From positions 16,441,962 to 16,505,961 of the forward strand of contig NC_067121.1 of assembly GCF_021347895.1 (NCBI RefSeq): a stretch of DNA of 64,000 nt. Direction: 5' to 3'. Position 1 is the first letter of the stretch. Every line of letters starts with the position of its first letter. The notes under the pieces were generated by a model that was not told where the DNA came from, did not search any database, and was given only the letters and a program-made list of their open reading frames with translations. Both the position numbers and the translations under genes were made by a program. This document shows, in pieces, positions 56,190 through 64,000 of this stretch. The DNA comes from Acanthochromis polyacanthus (taxonomy: Eukaryota; Chordata; Actinopteri; Pomacentridae).

Positions 56190-57278
56190 TAACACTCACT
56201 GACCACTTCATTAGACAAAACTGTTCAGTTGCTTGTTAACACAAATAGCAGCTCAACGCATTTAGGCATGCGTGGTCAAGACAACTTGCTGAAGTTCAAA
56301 CCAAGCATCAGAATGGGGAAGAAAATGGATTTAAGTGACTCTGAATGTGGCATGGTTGATTTACTAGGATTTTCATGCACAACAATCTCTAGGATTTACA
56401 GAGAATAGTCCGAAAAAGAGAAAATACCCAGTGAGCAGAAGTTGTGTGATGAAATTGCCATGTTAGTCAGAGGTCTGAGGAGAATGGGCAGACTGGTTAG
56501 AGATGAGAAAGGCACAGTAACTCAAATAACCACTCATTACAACCAAGGAATGCAGAGCACCATCTGTGAAGGACAAGACAATAGGCTGCAACAGCAGAAG
56601 ACCACATCAGGCGCTGCTTCTGGCAGCTAAGAACAGGAAATTGAGGCTACTATTCACACAGGCTCACCAAAATTGGACAATAGAAGATCTGAAAAATGTT
56701 GCCTGGTCTGATGAGTCTGATTTTCAGCTGTGACATTCAGATGGTCAGAATTTGTCTTAAACAACATGAAGCAAGAATCCATCCTGCCTTGTATCAACGG
56801 TTCTGGAGGGTGGTAATGGTGTGGGGGATTTTTTCTTGGGCCCCTTAATACCAATTGAGCATGGTTTCATTGCCACAGCCTACCTGATTGTTGTTGCTAA
56901 TCATGTCCATTCCTTTATTACCACAGTGGATCATCTTCTGAGGACTACTTCCAGCAGGATGATGCACCATGTCACAAAGCTCAAATCACCTCAAACTGGT
57001 TTCTTGAACTTGACAATAGCCTCCACAATCACTAGATCTCAATTCAGTAGAGCACCTTTGGGATATGGTGCAACCAGAGATTGGCATCATGGATGTGCAG
57101 CTACAAATCGACAGCAAATGTGTGATGCCATCATGTCAATATGGACCAAAATCGCTCAGGAATGTTTCTCAACACCTTGTTGAAAGTATGCCACCAAGTA
57201 TTATGGCAAGTCTGAAAGCAAAAGGAGATCCAACCTTTTAGTAGCATGGTGTACCTAATTAAGTGGCCAGCGAGTGTA
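56190..57278 (+). pseudogene. Decayed Tc1-like transposon (ACTCACTGGCC-type ends)
   Basis: Ends TAACACTCACTGACCAC and, reversed, TACACTCGCTGGCCAC. Plus-strand remnants include a SDESDFQL block at about 56707-56735, 'QQDDAPCHKAQITS' in frame at about 56955-56990, and a 'DSLHNH' region. Many stops and frameshifts. It lies between the convergent tmem59 and lrrc42. Confidence 0.82.
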
Positions 57279-58033
57279 TGTGATCACAGGATGACTGTTT
57301 TATCACTGTGATGTCTGTATTGAGCTTCTGACTTGTATTAATGTTTGCGTGCGCAGTGTCAGGACATTAGTATTCACATAGTGAGGTGGGGTCTGTACAA
57401 AATGCACAACCACTGAGCCCTGTTGGTTCATATACTGTTTCTGTATGTTGGAATACTACCTGACCTCAAGGTTTGTTGTGTGGTAATTACATTTTAACTG
57501 CAACACATCAAAGGTCTGTTTACAGGTATGGGGAGTATTAATGCATTTTTGTGAAGACAGTTGTACAAAGCCTCTTATTGTTACCATAAGATGCCTCAAG
57601 TGATGCAACTTGAAGCTGCATCAGCTGGGGATGAAGCCCCAAGTTTGAAAATGGATAAAAATAAAACAGGAATAAAAAAAAAAGGGTTGTGGAGTTCAAA
57701 AATAAGCAACCTTACCAAACCTCTGCAGCCTATTCATCATCTCTTTTTGAAGGGTGCGGTTACATTACCTGCGAACACACCAGATTCAGTCTGCAGTGGA
57801 GTTGTAATGAGTACAAGTTTTTGACAAGGAAGCATATGAATACAATTTAATATAGGGCCCCAAAACAGATACAGCTACATTTTTAATTACATTAGTTTAA
57901 AACTGGTTTTCACACCTTTTAGGGCCCTAAAACAGCTGTCCACTTTTTAAAATGTGTCTAAATACCTGCTTGGTTGTGTTTCTGAACTACAAAATGACCA
58001 GCAAGGCAATTACAAAAATGTGAAATGCAAAAC
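57279..58033. other. Intergenic stretch
   Basis: AT-rich, with a possible old repeat around 57585-57640 (cttgaagctgcatcagctgg). No gene. Confidence 0.45.
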
Positions 58034-58039
58034 TTTATT
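58034..58039 (-). promoter_or_regulatory. Polyadenylation signal of lrrc42
   Basis: TTTATT on the plus strand, AATAAA on the minus strand, 144 bases after the lrrc42 stop codon. Confidence 0.65.
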
Positions 58040-58182
58040 TATAAAAATATATCAATTTTATCACCTGAAGCTAGTAAACCGTTTTCACAGCTCACAATAT
58101 TTTGGAAATGGCTGTGGTTCATTTGAGGCTAATTGCTCGTGCTGCTCTTTAACCTGTGTGGAGCGTGACTCAGCCGCAGGCC

Positions 58183-59979
58183 TTAATAGCTGTTCAACAA
58201 GTCAATGTCTTCTGCAGTAAGAGCTGATGAGCATGTTTGTTTGGCAGGAGGGCAGTGCTGTAAAGTGTCATGCTTTTCTGGCTGATGCTTTCTCTTTTTG
58301 ATATGGCAGGGAGTCTTCACTTCACAATCTGTCATGGAAGGAATATCTTTCTCTACTGCCTGATTGTTTGATGGTCTGTAGAAATGCAGTTTCCCATTGT
58401 CTGCCTCTTCCACGCGCTCATGAATCAAAGGTGCTGCATTCAATACTTCTCTGACAAACTTCTGCCTGCCAACTACAGAAAACACACATAAAGTTGATAT
58501 TATTTATGGAAATATGGAGCTGTCATGTAAAAAAAAAAAAGCCACTGAGAATGTTACTGTGATGAACTTACAAAAGCGAAGTGCTAATGTTCTTGATTCT
58601 TCAATTTTCCTCTGTTTTGGCATTTGTGAGCCACTGGTTTCCCATTGATTTACAACCTGAAAACACAGAAAACAGTTTTTGACACTGCCTGCTTTGAAGA
58701 AAATGTGTTAACTTCCATCAGCATCTGAAAATATTTACCTGCTCTGCCCAACCTTCTGTTTTACACCTTGAGTGATCAAAGCTGTCCAGTGGCTTCTCAG
58801 AATAAATTAGACCCAACAGCTTCAATATGGTTGTCTTCAACCCTGTTTCAAGCTTCAGGTAGAAACTGCATTTAGATGTCAGGGCAACAATAGGATACAG
58901 CTGGGTGTTACACACAAACATTGTTGCCTCACCTTCAAACTGGTTCCAGATAGATCAAGTTTTACAAGTTTTGGGAAGCATGTGAGGTATCTGAGTGCTG
59001 CCTCTGAGATAGGGTTGTCTGTATAAGAAAGACAATTACTCATCAAAAAATCCCATAATACACATCAACTTGTGAATGCTTTCAATCTGGAGGTGGGAAC
59101 TGTGCCACCACTACCACATGTACAGTAAGTAACTAATATTTTGGTAACTAACAGGAAAGATCCAAGAGCTGAAGACAGTCTAATCCTTTCCGCATCATCC
59201 GGATAGGTGCAGTCAATCTTTGCAAGCCAGCATCTGACAGACTGTTACCACCAATGAAAAGCTCAATCAGGCTGCTAAATAAGAAAAGCAGAAGTGTTAA
59301 GTGACAGCTTTCCATAAACTCTCCTTTCCTCATCATTAGAACAAGAAGCCCATTACCTTGCCAACGAGGTGGATGTTAGATGCTGGAATAGCTCATGGTT
59401 GTCACCCAGTTTGCAGCCAAACAAATCCAGAGACTTTAAACTATGAAAAGTTTTAATTGCATCCATCCTCTCTTGCAGGAGTGGAAACCTGCAGAAATAA
59501 AGAGGAATAAGAAATGTTGCTGCTTATGGCAAAGATACTAGAGAAGGTGACAGCTGTGGTGGTAGCATAACTTACTTATTTCGAAGGCACAGTGATCCAA
59601 GCACTATCTCTCCATAGGCATCACTGAATAACTGCAGGGCTTTTGAAGAAATATCTGGGTTTAAAAATACACGATTCTCCTCTGCTGCCACAAAAAGCCT
59701 ACTACCTATTTGCTCGGGGAAGCCGACCAGAGAGTCCACATGGTGAATGTTGTCGGCTACGAACAACAGAGCGATGTCAAAGAGAGATTTTGTGGAGTAC
59801 CTCAGACTTCCCTCTTCATTGTAATTGAATATAAAGTGCTCTTTTCTCAGCACAAACGGATCTGTCCTTCTGCACGACGACAGCGGCTTTGGTTCTACCA
59901 GGACTATATCACTAAAACGTCGAAGGTTACCTCTTTCTCGGACATAAATTGTGCTATTGTCCGAAGACAGGTTGCTCAT
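58183..59979 (-). CDS. lrrc42: Leucine-rich repeat-containing protein 42
   Basis: Seven exons on the minus strand: 59979-59576, 59488-59357, 59274-59153, 59018-58933, 58852-58739, 58656-58572, 58472-58183, giving 410 residues against 428 in human. The N-terminal exon (to residue 134) carries the family block SLFDIALLFVADNIHHVDSL, GFPEQ and SLCLRNK. Residues about 145-245 hold leucine-rich repeats (LKSLDLFGCKLGD, SLIELFIGGNSLSDAGL, LQLLDLSYNPISEAAL, LVKLDLSGTSLK), one per exon. A conserved FDHSRCKTEGWAEQ block follows, then a lysine-rich, low-complexity tail ending in DIDLLNSY as in mammals. The function is not established. In exon 5 the acceptor CTGAAG/CTTGAA was chosen because it keeps the frame and matches mammalian length, although its pyrimidine tract is poor. 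It is head-to-head with yipf1 and tail-to-tail with tmem59. Confidence 0.95.
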
Positions 59980-60959
59980 TTTCCCGTGAAAAGAACAAAA
60001 CCTTCAAACTCAACTGCACCTGTAGCTAGCTAACCGGTAACAGATCTAAGGCATAACGGAAACAAATAGCTCACTAGCTAGCTTATGAATAGGCTCGTTA
60101 ACTGAGCTTAGACCTCGTTTAAAACGTCCCCAAAGTGTTAGTTTGGGCTCGTTTATTATCCGATATGTATTCTCATTATACTCCACATTTTACTACAATT
60201 TCTTTCCGGTATTCTTGCTTGTACAAGTATTTCGGAAACTTGCAGCTCAAGGTCTGGTTGCGGTCTTAGCTTACGAACTTCAAAGTAAAAGCCCAGTAAT
60301 AATAGATTCCTCTCAGCGAACCTGAAGGTTTAGCAAAGAGTAACTTTAAAACAACTTTAAAGAAACATTCTCTGACGGTTTCCCCACTTATTTACTGGTT
60401 TGTTTCAAGATCTCTGTATACAAAAGTAATCCTATGCTGCAGGAGTCTCACGTCAAAAGCTTTTACAAACATAAGTAGTCTCTCTTGACAGCGTGAGATG
60501 TTAAAAAAAATCAAACCCTTATTTTGAAAATGTTTTCGTCTTGTTTACATGGCTAGCATGTCCTGCTGCAGACAGTAACGTAGCTGGCAGGAGTGAAGTG
60601 TCTGGGAAGATAATTTGGTAAGCAGACGATTGTTCAAAGAGAATAACCAACGATATGTACTTGACTTTTAGACATGACTCCATACTCTTGTTGTTTTTGC
60701 TATGTTAGACAGTTAATATCTCAGTAGTTGATCATAAGTAAGAACTTGGCAGCTAAGTTAGCTAATTCACATAGCTCAACGTTGTCTCTTTCCTGTATTT
60801 CTCGTCGCCGACTGCTTGTTAAATCAGCGTGTATGGAAGGGAAGTCTTTAAAAATATATGGTTCTTTTCTTTACAGCTTTCCTAAGTTAAGTTGCCTTTG
60901 TGCAATATTAACCTGCCAATCAATTCTTGAAAGACAGACTAAAGAAGGAATCCGTGTGG
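59980..60959. promoter_or_regulatory. Divergent promoter region of lrrc42 and yipf1
   Basis: 980 bp between the two start codons. It contains an ETS-type site (TTTCCGGT at 60203-60210), a likely non-coding yipf1 exon ending at 60617 (donor GTAAGC) and an acceptor at 60871-60876. No TATA box stands out. Confidence 0.55.
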
Positions 60960-63900
60960 ATGGCTGCGACAAATGATCCATTTCAGTTTCAGGGTGAGCG
61001 TTCTTCACATCTCTTGTATATTGTGAAAATGAAGTTATTTGTCTTTATGAGGTCTCTAACCTGAAGTCTATTGGAGCTTGATTATATTTTTCCATTCATC
61101 TTTGGTATTGAATCAGAATTTGAGGAAGCTGGCAATCTGTTGGAAGTCAACAGAGATGCAACTACCATTAGCATTGAAGATGACGGTCCTGAGCCCCAGA
61201 AGCAAAGAAATGCTGCAGGTTACTCTCCAGATGCTGATAACGACGACCCACTTGGCACTGATGACACGGCAGAGGTCAGGAGAACACCAGTACATACTGA
61301 GAAATATCCAGCTTTTGTAAAATTGAATAATCAAGTACTCATTTGAATAATTTTGCTCTCTCAAAAATGTTTTCTCTTCCAACTAAAGCTTCTCTCTGGG
61401 CAGAAGAAAAATGCCCCATTCTGGACGTTTGAGTACTACCAAAAGTTTTTTGACATCGAGACCCATCATGTAATATTTTTACAACTTATTTACTGACTTT
61501 TTGCCACAAGTTATAATGGAACAAGGAGTGCTTCTCAATTAATATTGCTTTGATTAGCTTATATCAGCTTTTAACATATGTAATGGTTCCTGATATTTCT
61601 TTTAGGTGAAGGAGAGAATCTTTGGATCAATGATGCCATGGCCTGGAAAGAACTTTATCCATGTCTATCTTCGTAGAAATCCTGATCTTTATGGTTAGCT
61701 GTTATATAGTTTCATGCCATAATTACCAAACAAACCCTGGGCAAACAGAATGACTTTGTTATGCTTGATATTTGTTTTGTCAGGACCATTCTGGATTTGC
61801 ATTACTTTTGTGTTTGCCATTGCCATAAGTGGAAACATATCCAACTTTTTGGTGCACTCAGGGAAACCAAACTATCGGTACACCCCAGAATTTCGAAAAG
61901 GCAAGTGCCATTATTCATTGATACTGCCTTACATTCAGCATTAGCGGAAAACATCTAATTCACTCTTTGGCTTTGAATTTCTTGTGTTTTCCAGTGACCA
62001 TAGCAGCAACAGCAATCTTCAGCTATGCTTGGTTACTGCCTCTTGCCCTCTGGGGTTTGCTGCTGTGGAGAAGCAACAAGGTCATGAGTTTGGTGTCCTA
62101 CTCCTTTATGGAGATCGTCTGTGCCTATGGATATTCCCTTTCAATTTATGTACCTGCAGTGGTAAGACCTGAAAGATTTTTATTGAACAATCGTTAAATA
62201 GCAGCACTAACACATGAAGTCATTCGTGACTTTACATCGATCAGCCACAGCATTATGACCACTGACAAGTGAAGTGAATAACACTGATCATCTTGTTATA
62301 ATGCAACGTTCTGCTGGGAAACCTTGAGTCCTGACATTTATGTGGTCAAGCAAACCCACACCCCCACCTCCCATTGGCATCAGCAGTCCTTGATGCCAGT
62401 TTCCACTCTCAGCAGGACAATGCACCCCCGATACACTGCAAAAAAAGGCTCAGCAGTGGCTCAGGGAACATGACAAAGCTAAGCTGGTCACCCGGGTTCC
62501 ACACTCCCCAGATTCAAATCTTACTGAGCATGTGTGGGATGTGCCAGGATAGATCTGATCTAGGTAAATCCCACTCTGCAACCCACAGAACAGACAGAAT
62601 TCACTGCCACCATCGAGGTGCCACAGGACATCCCCAGAAAGGCAGAAGGTCCTGTGTCCATGCCCCACTGGGTCAGATGGTTTTAGCAGCATAAAGGAAA
62701 CAACACAATATTAGACAGATGGTCATAATGTCATAATGTTATGCCTGGTATATGTATGTCACAAAATATACTTTTATAGCTTGTCTTTACATTTTTAGAC
62801 TATCCGGTATGTCATTTGGCATTTTTAAATATAATTTATTTTAATGCAGCATGAATGTTTCAGTATACTTTGTCAGTTTATTTCAAAGACAGTATTGAAT
62901 TATTTCGTCTTATTTGAAATATTGTTACCTCTCATCACAATGCAATGTGATTTGTTGTACAGTCTTGCAATTGTTGACAGTTGGTGAGTATGTCTTTTAT
63001 CTTGTATCATGAAAACATTTAAAATGACAATGTAAGTTGTAAGATTTCCACAAAATCTGAAGCATATTACAATGTTCTGTTTTTGTTTTTGCTTTTTTAA
63101 CAAGGTCCTATGGATTCTCCCGTATGAATGGCTGAGGTGGTGCTCTATTGTGGTAGCACTCTGCCTCTCCGGCTCAGTTCTGGTGATGACGTTCTGGCCT
63201 GCAGTCAGGGATGACCATCCCAAAATTATCATAGCAATCATGTCAGGCATTGTGTTGCTCAACGTCCTGCTTGCTCTTGGTTGCAAGGTAAATGCACTTG
63301 CTTTTAATTCAAAATTTGAGAGCTATGGAAATTAAATCTGTTTGGGCAAATAAGACACAACATTCATTGTCCTACTTTGGCACACTGTATCTGCACTAAC
63401 CCAGTTGATTCCTGCTGCCTGTCGATCTTGGTGTAGATAACAATGACTGACTCACTCTCATTTGTCCTCAGTGGTATCAGTGTGGCCCAGCTTTGACCCA
63501 GGCTGTCTATGCCAATCACAGACTACACTACGTTAGAGGGACATTTTTGCGTGTCTCTCCCTGTGTGTTTCTGGGAAATATTGTACCTTATAGTGTCAAG
63601 TTAATTCCTTCCAAGGAGACTCTTCTCAATAGAAACTGTGACCGCATTTGCTAACTGGTGTGAGAATGGGCACTTAGTGTCTTCTTAATGTGAATACTGA
63701 CAGGTCTGCAGGGTATCATATGTCTCACCACATTTATGTCATTAGTCTACAAACTAAGCCTATGTCTGAAGGGTGATCAAGATGGATGGATTGCAGGATT
63801 GCTGTACTCGCTTCTGTAACACGGAACATTTGCTGTGCACTTATTCATAGACAGTCGGGGTTTAGTTCTTGATTGTGTAGTAGCTTCTGTTAACAAGTCT

Positions 63901-64000
63901 CCTTGCATTGTCACTGCTTCTTCGCCAGGTTCTCTGACACTATTTTAACTTGCTTTTTTTGTGTTTTGTCTTTCAGACTTATTTTTTTAGCACACCAGAA
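60960..64000 (+). CDS. yipf1: Yip1 domain family member 1 (Golgi multi-pass protein), 3' end outside the window
   Basis: Eight coding exons are visible: 60960-60993, 61117-61274, 61389-61469, 61606-61693, 61784-61900, 61995-62161, 63105-63287 and 63977-64000 (cut by the window end), 284 codons so far against 306 residues in human. The N-terminus is acidic and cytosolic; a conserved FWTFEYYQKFFDIET block precedes the Yip1 domain. Membrane spans are visible at FWICITFVFAIAISGN, AIFSYAWLLPLALWGLLLW, the SYSFMEIVCAYGYSLSIYVPAV region (typical Yip1 signature), WCSIVVALCLSGSVLVMTF and IMSGIVLLNVLLALGC. Yip1-family proteins work in Golgi structure and vesicle transport with Rab GTPases and Yif1-type partners. 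The intron after 61900 begins with GC, not GT. A non-coding first exon probably ends at 60617 (donor GTAAGC) and joins an acceptor at 60876. The intron at 62162-63104 holds a Tc1 remnant. Confidence 0.95.
61901..61994 (+). other. GC-AG intron of yipf1
   Basis: The reading frame of yipf1 requires exon end AAAG at 61900 followed by GCAAGT, and acceptor TTTTCCAG at 61987-61994. The rest of the donor fits U1 perfectly, as is usual for GC-AG introns. No GT in frame nearby would keep the conserved protein. Confidence 0.8.
62233..62751 (+). pseudogene. Internally deleted Tc1-like transposon in a yipf1 intron
   Basis: Left end TACATCGATCAGCCAC and a right end 'ggtcataatg'; transposase relics on the plus strand: FCWETLS-like (about 62310), QQDNAPPIH (about 62412-62440), an EHDK block, 'SPDSNLTEH' (about 62510-62535). 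About 1 kb of the expected gene is missing. Confidence 0.78.

Overview
This is a teleost fish nuclear genomic window. The genes are split by short GT-AG introns, the repeats are typical of teleosts (many Tc1-like transposons, hAT and other TIR elements, an L1/Tx1-type LINE, a tRNA-like SINE with a (GGATGGAT)n tail, long (GT)n and (AT)n tracts), and five genes recapitulate the human 1p32.3 order CDCP2, TCEANC2, TMEM59, LRRC42, YIPF1. A percomorph is likely from the repeat types; the species cannot be named from sequence alone.

Layout. Positions 1 to about 35.8 kb hold no gene that I can support. This stretch is a gene-poor flank with five SINE copies (three with about 13-bp target-site duplications), several generations of Tc1-like elements, a hAT-type element, a solo LTR, an AT-rich palindrome next to an (AT)n array, and long unique stretches that may contain conserved non-coding elements. 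From 35.9 kb onward the window is gene-rich. cdcp2 (+, 35866-42776) carries a 2.9-kb LINE in its third intron and a Tc1 element 6 bases after its stop codon. tceanc2 (-, 49995-44949) lies convergent to cdcp2 and divergent from tmem59 (+, 51301-55211). lrrc42 (-, 59979-58183) is convergent with tmem59 and head-to-head with yipf1 (+, 60960 to past the window end). Compared with the human order, LDLRAD1, HSPB11 and DIO1 are not present in the interval.

The five genes are not an operon or pathway: a CUB/ZP-N surface protein, a nuclear TFIIS-N protein, a Golgi/endosome type I membrane protein, an LRR protein, and a Golgi Yip1-family protein. What they share is conserved linkage and two divergent promoter regions. 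The least explained material is in the mobile DNA: a 552-bp element carrying a promoter-like segment and the Walker A part of a RecQ-type helicase, inserted in a Tc1 transposase gene with an 11-bp duplication (27758-28309); a 1.94-kb element with GAGTCATTCC inverted ends and an unknown coding segment inside a tceanc2 intron (45593-47534); and a 251-bp double fold-back element in tmem59 (54635-54885).
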